A stretch of DNA of 64,000 bases from Martinezella lusitana (GTDB taxonomy: Bacteria; Pseudomonadota; Alphaproteobacteria; Rhizobiales; Rhizobiaceae): the NCBI RefSeq assembly GCF_016901135.1, contig NZ_JAFEVL010000042.1, positions 62,001 to 126,000 on the forward strand, read 5' to 3'. Made by a program: the position numbers and the translations under genes. The notes beneath the pieces were generated by a model. That model searched no databases. It saw only the letters and a list, made by a program, of their open reading frames with translations, and was not told the origin of the DNA. Below, in pieces: positions 25,916-34,465 of this stretch (position 1 is its first letter; the number at the start of each line of letters is the position of its first letter).

Positions 25916-26986
25916 ATGCAATCGATCGAATCCAACGCGCTCGAACCCACTCGCTCCGAGCTGGCGGCAATGAGCTTCAGCCAGAAAATCCAGCGCCTTC
26001 TGCCGGTCTACGGCCTCGTCATCCTGACGGCCCTTCTGATCTTGCTGTTTTCCATTCTGCTGCCGCAGACCTTCCCGACGATGCTGAATCTGCGCTCGAT
26101 CATTTCAGACAAGACCATCATCGCGATCCTGTCGCTGGCGGCGATGATCCCGATGGCGGCGGGCCGCATCGATCTGACGATCGGCTACGGCATCGTGCTC
26201 TGGCATGTGCTCGCGATCAGCCTGCAGACGATGTTCGGCCTGCCCTGGCCCGTCGCGGTCCTCATCGTCATCCTGCTCGGCGCCTTCACCGGCTTCCTGA
26301 ATGGGCTCTTGGTAGAGATCGCCAAGATCGACAGCTTCATCGCAACACTCGGCACCGGCACCGTCCTTTACGCCATCGCGCTCTGGCACACCGGCGGCCG
26401 GCAGGTGGTCGGCATGTTGCCGCAGGGTTTCTACGCACTGAACGGCACCATGGTGTTCGGCCTGCCGATCACCGGCATCTATGTCCTTGTCCTCGCCTTC
26501 GTGATGTGGATCGTCCTCGAATATCTGCCGATCGGTCGTTACATCTATGCGATCGGCGCAAACCCGAAGGCCGCTGCCCTGAACGGCATCCCTGTCCGCC
26601 GCTTCGTCATCGGCGCCTTCGTCACCTCGGGCACGCTTGCCGCCATTGCCGGCGTCCTGCTCGCCTCCAAGCTGCGCATCGGGCAGGCAAGCGTCGGGCT
26701 GGAATATCTTCTGCCGGCGCTGGTCGGTGCGTTCCTCGGCTCTACCACGATCAAGCCCGGCCGCGTCAATGTCTGGGGCACGATGATCGGCGTCATTATT
26801 CTTGCGGTCGGCATCGCCGGCATCCAGCAGTTCGGCGGCTCCTTCTATGTCGAGCCGCTGTTCAACGGCGTCACCCTGCTCGTTGCCATCGGCATCGCCG
26901 GATATGCGCAGCGCCGGCGCAGCCACGCCGGGCGCATGGCTCCGGCCCAGAAACCGCAACTGTCCGCGATGCCAGCGGAGAAATGA
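25916..26986 (+). CDS. Sugar ABC transporter permease (RbsC/AraH type)
   Basis: 356 residues, mostly hydrophobic, with eight to ten predicted membrane helices between about 30 and 335. Typical family features are NLRSIISDKTIIAILSLAAM, the DLTIGYG loop and GAFLGSTTIKPGRVNVWGT near the C-terminus. It starts 16 bases after the ATPase gene with GGAGAGG upstream. Only one permease gene is present, so it should act as a homodimer. Confidence 0.93.
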   Translation: MQSIESNALEPTRSELAAMSFSQKIQRLLPVYGLVILTALLILLFSILLPQTFPTMLNLRSIISDKTIIAILSLAAMIPMAAGRIDLTIGYGIVLWHVLAISLQTMFGLPWPVAVLIVILLGAFTGFLNGLLVEIAKIDSFIATLGTGTVLYAIALWHTGGRQVVGMLPQGFYALNGTMVFGLPITGIYVLVLAFVMWIVLEYLPIGRYIYAIGANPKAAALNGIPVRRFVIGAFVTSGTLAAIAGVLLASKLRIGQASVGLEYLLPALVGAFLGSTTIKPGRVNVWGTMIGVIILAVGIAGIQQFGGSFYVEPLFNGVTLLVAIGIAGYAQRRRSHAGRMAPAQKPQLSAMPAEK

Positions 26987-27025
26987 AAATCATATCAGTT
27001 TGAACGTCCAATGGGAGGAGACGAA

Positions 27026-28120
27026 ATGAAACGCAGACAATTCCTGCAGGCCACGACAGCCGTATTCGTGTTGTGCGCCAGCCATGCCTATGCCGATCCG
27101 ATGGCGGATGCGAAAGCCGTCGTGGACAAATATGCGACAGCGGTCACCAAATGGGACGGCCCGGCGACTGGCCCTAAAGCGCAGACGGGCAAGACGATCG
27201 TCGTTCTCGCCGGCGATCTCAAGAACGGCGGCATTCTCGGCGTCAGCAACGGCGTCGAGGAAGCGGCCAAGGCGATCGGCTGGCAGGTGAAGGTTCTCGA
27301 TGGCGCGGGCTCGATCGGCGGACGCACGGCCGCTTTCGGTCAAGCCATGGCGCTCAAGCCCGACGGCATCATCATCGACGGCTTCGATGCGGTCGAGCAG
27401 GCGCCGGCGCTGGAAGAGGCAAAAGCCGCAAAGATCCCGCTGGTCGCTTGGCACGCAGGCCCGGTCATCGGCCCCGATGACAAGAGCGGATTGTTCGCAA
27501 ATGTCAGCACCGATGCCATGGAAGTCTCGAAAGCGGCCGCCGACTGGGCCTTCGTCGATGCCAAGGGCAAGCCGGGCGTGATCATCTTCACGGACTCGAC
27601 CTATGCGATCGCCATCGCCAAGGCCGACAGGATGAAGGTCGAGATCGAACGTCTGGGCGGCAAGGTGCTGGAATATGTCGATACGCCGATCGCCGAGACG
27701 TCGCAGCGCATGCCGCAGCTGACCACGTCGCTGCTGCAGAAATATGGAGACAGCTGGACCCATTCGCTTGCCATCAACGACCTCTATTTCGACTTCATGG
27801 GTCCGTCGCTCGCCTCCGCCGGCAAGGGCGGAACCGATGCGCCGATCAACGTCGCTGCCGGTGATGGCTCGCAATCGGCCTATGAGCGCATTCGCGCCAG
27901 CCAGTATCAAAAGGTGACCGTTGCCGAGCCGCTCAATCTCCAGGGCTGGCAGCTGGTCGACGAGCTCAATCGCGCCCTTTCCGGCGAGAAATGGTCCGGA
28001 TATCTGTCGCCGCTGCATGTGGTGACATCAGACAACATACAATCCGACGGTGGCCCGAAGAACAGCTTCGACCCGGACAACGGCTATAGAGATCAGTATA
28101 AGAAAATCTGGGGCAAGTGA
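27026..28120 (+). CDS. Periplasmic sugar-binding protein of the ABC transporter
   Basis: 364 residues, type I periplasmic-binding fold related to RbsB. The start at 27026 is fixed by GGGAGGAG just upstream. A Sec signal (MKRRQFLQATTAVFVLCASH, cleavage after AYA near residue 24) precedes the mature protein, and KTIVVLAGDLKNGG opens its first lobe. A typical hinge and ligand segment ends at GWQLVDELNRALSG. It is followed by a hairpin terminator shared with the convergent lacI-type gene. Ligand specificity cannot be read from the sequence. Confidence 0.92.
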   Translation: MKRRQFLQATTAVFVLCASHAYADPMADAKAVVDKYATAVTKWDGPATGPKAQTGKTIVVLAGDLKNGGILGVSNGVEEAAKAIGWQVKVLDGAGSIGGRTAAFGQAMALKPDGIIIDGFDAVEQAPALEEAKAAKIPLVAWHAGPVIGPDDKSGLFANVSTDAMEVSKAAADWAFVDAKGKPGVIIFTDSTYAIAIAKADRMKVEIERLGGKVLEYVDTPIAETSQRMPQLTTSLLQKYGDSWTHSLAINDLYFDFMGPSLASAGKGGTDAPINVAAGDGSQSAYERIRASQYQKVTVAEPLNLQGWQLVDELNRALSGEKWSGYLSPLHVVTSDNIQSDGGPKNSFDPDNGYRDQYKKIWGK

Positions 28121-28134
28121 TCCCAGTTGCACGG

Positions 28135-28164
28135 AAATGGCGCGGTCTTCGGGCCGCGCCATTT
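28135..28164. terminator. Bidirectional terminator between transporter operon and LacI-type repressor gene
   Basis: Perfect eleven-base arms AAATGGCGCGG (28135-28145) and CCGCGCCATTT (28154-28164) with an eight-base loop, followed by TCATTT on the plus strand and flanked by A residues for the minus transcript. The right arm touches the repressor stop codon (28164-28166). Confidence 0.85.
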
Positions 28165-29198
28165 CATTTAAGGCACGGATTGAAGCTGCCGCTGCTATCA
28201 CGGACGATCAGTTGCGGTGAAATCCTGACATTGCCGACCGGCTGCGCATTGTCGAGAATATCGAGGATCAGCTGGGCGGTTTGCTCGCCGATTTCCCTGG
28301 CAAAGGCGTTGATCGTGGTCAGCGTCGGTACGCATACCTCGCCGATTTCATAATTGCCGAACCCGCCTATGGAAAAGCGCTCCGGCACGGGGACGCCCAG
28401 CCGGCGACATTCCGTCAGCGCGCCATAAGCGGCAAGGTCGGAAACACAAACGACCGCCTCAGTGTCCGGATAGATCTCGATCAGCTTCGCCATGGCATTG
28501 GCGCCCTCGCGCATTGAAATCGGCGGAGGTCCCGCGGCGATCAGTCTCGAAGCGTCGAGGCCATGCGCCTGCATCGCAGCAATGAAGCCAAGCCGGCGCT
28601 CGCTGCCGCGCGAATCCCGCTGAACGTCACCACCGATAAAGGCGATACGCCGACAGCCCGAGGCGACGAAGTGGTCCACCATATCGCGCATGACCGCCCC
28701 GTTGGAAAAACCGACAAAGTGGTCGATTGGATCGGCCGGAATATCCCAGGTCTCGATGATCGGGATGGCCACCGTCTGTAGAAGACGGCGCGCTCGCGCC
28801 GTGTGCGAGCCACCAGTCACCACGAGCGCCTGCGGCTTGCGGCGCAGAAGCTGCTCGATCAGCCGCTCCTCCTCCTCGATATCGTAATTCGTATAGCCAA
28901 GCAGGATCTGCATTCCCCGCTTGGCCAGCGTGTCGGAAAGGCCGCCGACCGTGTCGGCGAAATTGGCGTTGTTGATGGAGGGAATGGTGACGGCGACAAA
29001 ATCGGACTTTTGCGAACGCAGGTTGGAGGCCGTGCTGTCGAAAACATAACCCAGATCTTCCGCCGCCTTCAGGATCGCTTCCCGGGTCTCCGGGCTGACG
29101 AGACTGTCCGCCTTGAATGCACGAGACACCGTCATCGGAGAAACTCCCATGACGCGGGCTATGTCTGCCATAGTGGGCGGTTTGCGATTGCTACTCAT
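28164..29198 (-). CDS. LacI-family repressor of the aldonate regulon
   Basis: 344 residues. An N-terminal helix-turn-helix (PPTMADIARVMGVSPMTVSRAF, about 7-28) with hinge helix is followed by a periplasmic-binding-like effector domain (VAVTIPSINNANFADTV, then GGFGNYEIGEVCVPTLTTI). The family resembles GntR/IdnR gluconate and idonate repressors. The start at 29198 has AAGG upstream; a longer frame would run through the operator. A degenerate operator at 29209-29224 lies just before the start, indicating autoregulation. The full palindromes at 24353, 31862 and 34410 are its likely sites. Confidence 0.92.
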   Translation of the reverse strand: MSSNRKPPTMADIARVMGVSPMTVSRAFKADSLVSPETREAILKAAEDLGYVFDSTASNLRSQKSDFVAVTIPSINNANFADTVGGLSDTLAKRGMQILLGYTNYDIEEEERLIEQLLRRKPQALVVTGGSHTARARRLLQTVAIPIIETWDIPADPIDHFVGFSNGAVMRDMVDHFVASGCRRIAFIGGDVQRDSRGSERRLGFIAAMQAHGLDASRLIAAGPPPISMREGANAMAKLIEIYPDTEAVVCVSDLAAYGALTECRRLGVPVPERFSIGGFGNYEIGEVCVPTLTTINAFAREIGEQTAQLILDILDNAQPVGNVRISPQLIVRDSSGSFNPCLK

Positions 29199-29208
29199 CA
29201 ATGGCCTT

Positions 29209-29224
29209 ATGTTATCGTTACCAT
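29209..29224. promoter_or_regulatory. Degenerate LacI-type operator before the repressor gene
   Basis: ATGTTATCGTTACCAT differs from the perfect palindrome at two positions in its right half. Its place 11 bases before the repressor ATG suggests weak negative autoregulation. Confidence 0.65.
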
Positions 29225-29333
29225 GAGAGTAATATGGCTTTCCTGCCAATAGCAAGAGCGTCTTTCAGTCATCCAGACAATGCGAAATGCGGAGCCTTTC
29301 GGCCCCGCGTAACGATTGTCTCAGGAGATTGGC

Positions 29334-29666
29334 CTAAAGCTGGAACTCATGGGCGAGCGTCACATGATGATGAATGCGCCCTTCGAAGAAGCGTGACAGC
29401 ACGGCGTCCGTTGCCGCACGCGCTTCGGTCCGAACGGGACTGGCAAGGGCAACCTCGACCGCCGCCAAGTCCGGATAATTGACAGCGAGGATCATCGGAA
29501 ATTCCGGAGCACCTTCGTCACGCGCTTGGGCAAAAGTGACGCGTACGTCGAGCGCACCGGGAAATTGCTTCCATTTCGGCAGGATCGTCTCCATGACGGC
29601 GGCGCGAAAGGCCTCCGCTTCGCCTTCCCTAACCTTGCCTTCGAATAATGCGTATCGGGTAATCAT
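29334..29666 (-). CDS. Small EthD-like/dimeric alpha-beta barrel protein
   Basis: 110 residues resembling the ferredoxin-like dimeric alpha+beta barrel fold (EthD/antibiotic monooxygenase-like). It starts RYALFEGKVREGEAEAF, has KWKQFPGALDVRV in the middle and a His-rich end GRIHHHVTLAHEF. Catalytic role unknown; in sugar operons such proteins may be isomerases or mutarotase-like helpers. Its start overlaps the stop of the dehydrogenase gene by four bases, so it is the last gene of the 31.8-29.3 kb operon. Confidence 0.75.
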   Translation of the reverse strand: MITRYALFEGKVREGEAEAFRAAVMETILPKWKQFPGALDVRVTFAQARDEGAPEFPMILAVNYPDLAAVEVALASPVRTEARAATDAVLSRFFEGRIHHHVTLAHEFQL

Positions 29667-30550
29667 CCGGCGATTTCCTTGTTCGGTCCCTTGAAGAATT
29701 CCATCAATGCCGCCTGGTCCTCGCCGCCGAGGCCGGCGGCCGTCAGCATGCGGTGTATCTCGGCGCAGACAGCCGTCAGCGGCATGGCGGTATTGGTGCG
29801 TCGGGCAAGATCCTGGGCGCCGTTCAGATCCTTGACCATATTGTCGATCCGGCCCGTGCGGCGATAATCCTTGGTCACGTAGCGCGGCATGTATTCCTGA
29901 AGGATGGCGCTGTCGGCCCGACCGCCCTTCAATGCCTGCGGGATCTTGGCGGCATCCACACCGGCGTCGAGCGCCAGCTGCGTTGCTTCCGCGACCGCCA
30001 GAAAATTCAATGCGCAGAGGACCTGATTGATGAGTTTGGTCGTCTGACCCGCGCCGACTGGCCCCATATGGGTGTAGTTCGATGCGACATGGCGCAGCAC
30101 TTGATGCGCATCCGAAACGTCCTGTTCGTCACCGCCTGCCATCAAGGTCAACTGCCCAATCAGCGCCTTCGGTGCGCCGCCGGAGAGCGGGCTGTCCACC
30201 CAGCGCAACCCCTTCTCCGCCGCTTCGCCGGCAAGCACCTTGGTTGCATCCGGATCGATCGAGGACATATCGATGATCAAAGTCCCACGCTTCGCCCCGT
30301 CGACGACTCCACCGGCACCGAATACCGCACTGTGCGCGATCTTCGGCGAGTTCAGGCTCAGGATAACAAAGTCCGATGCCGCGGCTGCTTCCGCGGCACT
30401 GTCGGCGGCACGCGCACCCTTGGCAACGAGCGCGGCCACCTTCTCCTTGTCGAGATCAAAAACCGTCAATTGGTTGCCGGTCTCCACCAGGCGGGCTCCA
30501 ATGGCACCGCCCATCGCCCCGGCGCCGATCAGCGCCACTTTGTTGCTCAT
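29663..30550 (-). CDS. 3-hydroxyisobutyrate dehydrogenase-family (beta-hydroxyacid) oxidoreductase
   Basis: 295 residues. An N-terminal Rossmann domain with GAGAMGGAIG (about 9-18) and DSPLSGGAPKA substrate loop (about 119-129) is followed by the all-helical C-terminal domain with the catalytic Lys in TTKLINQ. This family oxidises 3-hydroxyacids such as tartronate semialdehyde, L-threonate or 3-hydroxyisobutyrate. In this operon an aldonate-related substrate is likely, but no specific one can be assigned. Both ends overlap neighbours by four bases (gluconokinase upstream, EthD-like gene downstream). Confidence 0.88.
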   Translation of the reverse strand: MSNKVALIGAGAMGGAIGARLVETGNQLTVFDLDKEKVAALVAKGARAADSAAEAAAASDFVILSLNSPKIAHSAVFGAGGVVDGAKRGTLIIDMSSIDPDATKVLAGEAAEKGLRWVDSPLSGGAPKALIGQLTLMAGGDEQDVSDAHQVLRHVASNYTHMGPVGAGQTTKLINQVLCALNFLAVAEATQLALDAGVDAAKIPQALKGGRADSAILQEYMPRYVTKDYRRTGRIDNMVKDLNGAQDLARRTNTAMPLTAVCAEIHRMLTAAGLGGEDQAALMEFFKGPNKEIAG

Positions 30551-31089
30551 GACTGCTCCTCCTCCAATGCGGCAATGATCGCCGCCACGATCGTATCTAG
30601 CGGCTGGTCTATATTGACTGTGATAGCCCGCTCGTCGACATCAGGCGGCTCGAGTGCTGCATACTGGCTGTCCAACAAGGCAGACGGCATGAAATGATCC
30701 CGCCGTGCCTGCAGGCGCCGAAAGATGGTCTCCTTCGTGCCGTCGAGATGGATGAAGGAGACCGGCGCGCCGACGACCCCGCGGATCCGATCGCGATAGG
30801 CGCGCTTCAGGGCCGAGCATCCGATCAACGCCGTATCGTCCGCCATTGCCAGGCACGCGCCGACCTTGTCGAGCCACGGCCAGCGATCAGCATCCGTCAA
30901 CGGGATGCCGGCGCTCATCTTGGCGACATTGGCCGGCGGATGCAGGTCGTCGCCATCGACATAGACACCGGCAAGACGGGCGGCGAGTGCTGCACCGACC
31001 GAGGATTTGCCACAGCCGCTGACGCCCATGACGACGAAGCGGCGTGGCTTCACCTTATCAGAGTGAGGCTGTGATGCCGCCGTCGACAT
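30547..31089 (-). CDS. gntK: Gluconokinase (GntK/IdnK family)
   Basis: Phosphorylates D-gluconate to 6-phosphogluconate with ATP. From the ATG at 31089 it is 180 residues, close to the usual 175. Walker A GVSGCGKSS is at about 22-30, followed by DGDDLHPPANVAKM and CSALKRAYRD, both diagnostic of GntK. The start lies inside the end of the upstream dehydrogenase gene (about 30-base overlap). A longer frame upstream would be unlike the family. It is coupled to the downstream dehydrogenase by ATGA. Confidence 0.93.
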   Translation of the reverse strand: MSTAASQPHSDKVKPRRFVVMGVSGCGKSSVGAALAARLAGVYVDGDDLHPPANVAKMSAGIPLTDADRWPWLDKVGACLAMADDTALIGCSALKRAYRDRIRGVVGAPVSFIHLDGTKETIFRRLQARRDHFMPSALLDSQYAALEPPDVDERAITVNIDQPLDTIVAAIIAALEEEQS

Positions 31090-31816
31090 AAAGCACATGA
31101 CCGTTGACAAAGGAGGATGCGTCGGACGCCAGGAAAATGCACGCGCCGACCAGCTCTTCGACCTGCCCCCAACGGCCGGCCGGCGTGCGCTTTTCGAGCC
31201 ATGCCGAGAAATCGGCGTCAGCAACCAGCGCCGCGTTCAATGGCGTGTCGAAATAACCGGGCGCGATGGCGTTGCACTGCAGGCCGTATTTTGCCCAATC
31301 CGTCGCCATGCCCTTGGTGAGATTGCCGACGGCGCCCTTGGTTGCCGTATAGGGTGCGATCGACGGCCGTGCAAGCGCCGTCTGGACGCTCGCGATGTTG
31401 ATGATCTTGCCGGCGCCACGCTTGATCATATGGCGCGCGACGGCCTGACCGACGTTGAAGACGCTCGATATATTGGTGCGCAGCAGCCGTTCGAAGGCGT
31501 CTGCGGGAAAATCTTCCAGTGGCGTGCGGAACTGCATGCCGGCATTGTTGATCAGGATGTCGATCGCGCCCTTGTCCGCCTCGAAAGCATCCACGGCGCG
31601 GCGCGCGGCCTCGTGATCCGTGGCGTCGAACGGCAGAATATGAACCTTGCCGTCGAAGCTATCTGCCGCCTTGGCGAGCTTTTCCTCGTCGCGTCCGTTG
31701 AGCACCAGCTCGGCGCCCGCCGCCGCCAATCCCTTGGCGAGCGCAAGCCCGATACCTTGCGATGAACCGGTAATCAGGGCGCGTCGCCCTTTCAGATCGA
31801 AGAGGCCAAGAGACAC
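31058..31816 (-). CDS. idnO: SDR-family gluconate 5-dehydrogenase (5-keto-D-gluconate reductase)
   Basis: 252 residues. Classical short-chain dehydrogenase with TGSSQGIG cofactor loop (about 16-23), NNAG (about 89-92) and catalytic Ser/Tyr/Lys (NIASVQ, then YTATK). The N-terminal SLGLFDLKGRRALITG matches gluconate 5-dehydrogenases. Predicted role: interconversion of 5-keto-gluconate and gluconate, feeding the gluconokinase. GTG start at 31816 behind a strong GGAGG. First gene of the minus-strand operon; the operator at 31862-31877 is about 46 bases upstream. Confidence 0.88.
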   Translation of the reverse strand: MSLGLFDLKGRRALITGSSQGIGLALAKGLAAAGAELVLNGRDEEKLAKAADSFDGKVHILPFDATDHEAARRAVDAFEADKGAIDILINNAGMQFRTPLEDFPADAFERLLRTNISSVFNVGQAVARHMIKRGAGKIINIASVQTALARPSIAPYTATKGAVGNLTKGMATDWAKYGLQCNAIAPGYFDTPLNAALVADADFSAWLEKRTPAGRWGQVEELVGACIFLASDASSFVNGHVLYVDGGITASL

Positions 31817-31861
31817 GGTTTCCTCCGTTTTTTATCTCGACAAAGACTACTCCCCTTGTTT

Positions 31862-31877
31862 ATGTTATCGATAACAT
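31862..31877. promoter_or_regulatory. LacI-type operator in the divergent promoter region
   Basis: Perfect palindrome ATGTTATCGATAACAT in the 86-base gap between the divergent idnO-type and 2-hydroxyacid dehydrogenase genes, placed to control both. Identical to the site at 24353. Confidence 0.88.
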
Positions 31878-31902
31878 TCGATGTCAAGTGAGGAGACGAA
31901 AG

Positions 31903-32850
31903 ATGGACAAGCCACCAATCCTGCAGGTTGGGCCTTATCCGCAATGGGATCAGGAACCGCTCGATGCAGCGTTTCAGGTCCATCGTTATTTTGAGGCCGC
32001 CGACAAGGCCGAACTGCTTGCCGAAGTCGGGCCAGCGATCAAGGCGATCGCCACCCGCGGCGAGCTCGGCGCCAATCGCGGCATGATCGAAGCCTGCCCC
32101 AATCTAGAGCTCATTTCGGTCTATGGCGTCGGCTTCGACGCGGTCGATCTGCAGGCCTGTCGCGAACGCGGTATTCGGGTTACGAACACGCCTGACGTAT
32201 TGACCAATGATGTCGCCGATCTGGGTGTCGCCATGATGCTGTGCCAATCGCGCGGCATGCTCGGCGCCGAAACATGGGTGCGCGACGGCAGTTGGACCGA
32301 AAAGGGACTTTATCCCCTCAAGCGCCGCGTCTGGGGACGGCGCGCAGGCGTACTCGGCCTCGGCCGCATCGGTTTCGAGGTCGCCAAGCGCCTGAAGGGC
32401 TTCGATCTGCAGATCGCCTATTCCGATGTCGAGGCGAAACCTTATGCATCCGACATGAGCTTCGTGGCCGATCCCGTTGAATTAGCACGGCAATCGAATT
32501 TCCTGTTCGTGACGCTCGCTGCATCGGCCGCGACCCGCCATATCGTCGGACGCCAGGTGATCGAGGCGCTCGGGCCGGAAGGCATGCTGATCAATATATC
32601 CCGCGCTTCCAATATCGATGAGGAAGCCCTCCTGGAGGCGTTGGAGACCGGCAAGCTCGGATCGGCGGCGCTCGACGTCTTCGAAGGCGAGCCGAAGCTC
32701 AACCCGCGCTTTCTGGCGCTCGACAATGTGCTGCTGCAGCCGCATCATGCCTCCGGCACGATCGAGACGCGCAAGGCCATGGGCCAGCTCGTGCGCGACA
32801 ATCTCACCGCACACTTCGCCGGCCAGCCGCTGCCCACACCCGTTCTTTGA
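31903..32850 (+). CDS. D-isomer-specific 2-hydroxyacid dehydrogenase (GhrB/2-ketoaldonate reductase-like)
   Basis: 315 residues. NAD(P)-binding motif GLGRIG (about 152-157) with the catalytic Arg (NISRAS, about 235) and His (QPHHASGT, about 284) of the family. Likely reduces 2-keto acids such as 2-ketogluconate or hydroxypyruvate; NADPH preference is plausible but not decided. ATG at 31903 follows GAGGAGACGAAAG; a GTG at 31888 lies within that leader. First gene of a two-gene operon with idnD. The operator is immediately upstream. Confidence 0.9.
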   Translation: MDKPPILQVGPYPQWDQEPLDAAFQVHRYFEAADKAELLAEVGPAIKAIATRGELGANRGMIEACPNLELISVYGVGFDAVDLQACRERGIRVTNTPDVLTNDVADLGVAMMLCQSRGMLGAETWVRDGSWTEKGLYPLKRRVWGRRAGVLGLGRIGFEVAKRLKGFDLQIAYSDVEAKPYASDMSFVADPVELARQSNFLFVTLAASAATRHIVGRQVIEALGPEGMLINISRASNIDEEALLEALETGKLGSAALDVFEGEPKLNPRFLALDNVLLQPHHASGTIETRKAMGQLVRDNLTAHFAGQPLPTPVL

Positions 32851-32861
32851 GGAGAAAGACA

Positions 32862-33893
32862 ATGAAGGCCATCGTCGCTCACGCCGCCAAGGATGTGCGG
32901 ATCGAGGATTATCCGGAGGAGGAACCGGGCGCTGGAGAGGTCAAGCTGAGACTGGCGACCGGCGGGGTCTGCGGCAGCGATCTACATTATTATCATCATG
33001 GCGGCTTCGGCACCGTTCGCTTGAAGCAGCCGATGATCCTTGGGCATGAGGTCAGCGCGACCGTTGTCGCGCTCGGCCCTGGCGTCGAGGGCCTCGAGAT
33101 CGGCCAGCTCGTCGCCGTCTCCCCTTCCCGCCCCTGCCGAACCTGCCGCTACTGCCAGCAGGGCTTGCACAATCAGTGTCTCAACATGCGCTTCTACGGC
33201 AGCGCCATGCCCTTTCCGCATATTCAGGGCGCGTTTCGCGAGACGCTGGTTGCCGACGCAATACAATGTGTCCCGGCAGACGGCCTGACGCCCGGCGAGG
33301 CGGCGATGGCAGAACCACTGGCCGTTACCCTGCACGCAACACGGCGCGCCGGCGAGATGCTCGGCAAGCGGGTTCTCGTGACCGGTTGCGGTCCGATCGG
33401 CGTTTTGTCGATCCTCGCAGCGCGGCGCGCTGGCGCGGCCGAGATCGTAGCGACCGACCTTTCGGATTTCACGCTGTCGCTCGCCAAGCAGGCAGGTGCC
33501 GACAGGGTCATCAACACCAAGGACGAGCCTGAGGCCCTTGCCGCCTATTCGGCCGACAAAGGCACTTTCGACGTGCTCTACGAGTGCTCGGGCGCTGCCG
33601 CAGCTCTTGTCGGTGGGATCGCCGCGCTGAGGCCGCGCGGCATCATCGTACAACTTGGTATCGGCGGCGACATGACGCTGCCAATGATTGCGATCACAGC
33701 CAAGGAACTGGAGCTGCGCGGCTCCTTCCGCTTCCATGAGGAATTTGCCGTCGGCGTCGACCTGATGCGCAAGCGCCTGATCGACGTGCGTCCGCTCATC
33801 ACCCATTCGGTGCCGCTTGCCGATGCGATCAGCGCATTCGAGATCGCTTCGGATCGCAGCAAGGCCATGAAGGCGCAAATCGTCTTTGCCTGA
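32862..33893 (+). CDS. idnD: L-idonate 5-dehydrogenase (zinc-dependent MDR family)
   Basis: Oxidises L-idonate to 5-keto-D-gluconate. 343 residues from the ATG at 32862, which has GAGGAGA upstream. Catalytic zinc ligands are Cys37 (GGVCGSD) and His62-Glu63 (GHE). Structural zinc cysteines are in PCRTCRYCQQGLHNQC. The Rossmann motif is GCGPIG near 172. The HYYHHGGFG segment is typical of IdnD. It lies 11 bases after the 2-hydroxyacid dehydrogenase gene. With IdnO and GntK it forms the classic idonate route. Confidence 0.93.
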   Translation: MKAIVAHAAKDVRIEDYPEEEPGAGEVKLRLATGGVCGSDLHYYHHGGFGTVRLKQPMILGHEVSATVVALGPGVEGLEIGQLVAVSPSRPCRTCRYCQQGLHNQCLNMRFYGSAMPFPHIQGAFRETLVADAIQCVPADGLTPGEAAMAEPLAVTLHATRRAGEMLGKRVLVTGCGPIGVLSILAARRAGAAEIVATDLSDFTLSLAKQAGADRVINTKDEPEALAAYSADKGTFDVLYECSGAAAALVGGIAALRPRGIIVQLGIGGDMTLPMIAITAKELELRGSFRFHEEFAVGVDLMRKRLIDVRPLITHSVPLADAISAFEIASDRSKAMKAQIVFA

Positions 33894-33906
33894 CCCGCAA
33901 CGAATA

Positions 33907-33943
33907 GCGTGAGATCCGACCAAAACGAGGGCGGATCTCACGC
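33907..33943. terminator. Hairpin between convergent idnD and GlcG/HbpS-like gene
   Basis: Perfect twelve-base arms GCGTGAGATCCG (33907-33918) and CGGATCTCACGC (33932-33943), 13-base loop, no clear U-run. Its place between convergent stops supports a bidirectional terminator. Confidence 0.65.
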
Positions 33944-33955
33944 GTTAGGCTCATC

Positions 33956-34375
33956 CTATTCGAGATCGGCACCAATCGCCCTAAGGGCGGCAAGCGCAAC
34001 CCGTTCGTCCTGCTCGCCGGAGCCCGATCCAACACCGATCCCACCAACGACCGTACCCGAAAAGCGGATCGGCAAGCCGCCGCGCAGTCCCGTCGCCTCT
34101 CCTTGCGTTGCAGCGGCCAGCAGCAACCTGGCATGCTCCGGCAGGGAATGGCTTGGCGCGCCGATCGAGGCAGCGGTCTGCGCCTTGGCAAGCGCGCTCT
34201 TCAGCGACTGGAAACGCGAGCCGCGCATGCGGAAGGAGCCGAGCGTCACGCCGCTCTGATCCACGATGACGATGCATTGCGGTTGACCCATCGCGGCGGC
34301 GGCCGAAATCGCCGATGTCAGCAACGTCATCACACCCTCATCGCTCAAGACACTCGACGCCAGAACGTGGCTCAT
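33956..34375 (-). CDS. GlcG/HbpS-family small protein
   Basis: 139 residues of the GlcG/HbpS (DUF336) family, a PAS-like fold found beside oxidative sugar-acid operons. Family features are the buried LLTSAISAAAAMGQPQCIVIVDQSG start, FRMRGSRFQSLKSALAKAQTA and IGVGSGSGEQDERVA. HbpS binds haem in Streptomyces; whether this one does is open. The start has GGGAGGA upstream and faces the SMP-30 gene across the operator at 34410, so it probably belongs to the same regulon. Confidence 0.85.
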   Translation of the reverse strand: MSHVLASSVLSDEGVMTLLTSAISAAAAMGQPQCIVIVDQSGVTLGSFRMRGSRFQSLKSALAKAQTAASIGAPSHSLPEHARLLLAAATQGEATGLRGGLPIRFSGTVVGGIGVGSGSGEQDERVALAALRAIGADLE

Positions 34376-34409
34376 GCACTATCCTCCCTGCTTGCGGACT
34401 CATTTGGAT

Positions 34410-34425
34410 ATGTTATCGATAACAC
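34410..34425. promoter_or_regulatory. LacI-type operator between GlcG/HbpS-like and SMP-30 genes
   Basis: ATGTTATCGATAACAC, whose inner 14 bases are identical to the other operators, sits in the 90-base divergent region and can control both genes. Confidence 0.87.
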
Positions 34426-34465
34426 ATCGATCATGCGATGTAGCATTCTGGGAGGTATTGTCACA

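Noticed and set aside
26105..28018. Antisense frames of 284 and 342 codons across permease and binding-protein genes
   Set aside because: Asp/Arg-rich shadow frames opposite well-supported transporter genes.
34103..34465. N-terminal extension of the lactonase frame
   Set aside because: It runs antisense through the GlcG/HbpS-like gene and across the operator; GGGAGG places the start at 34466.
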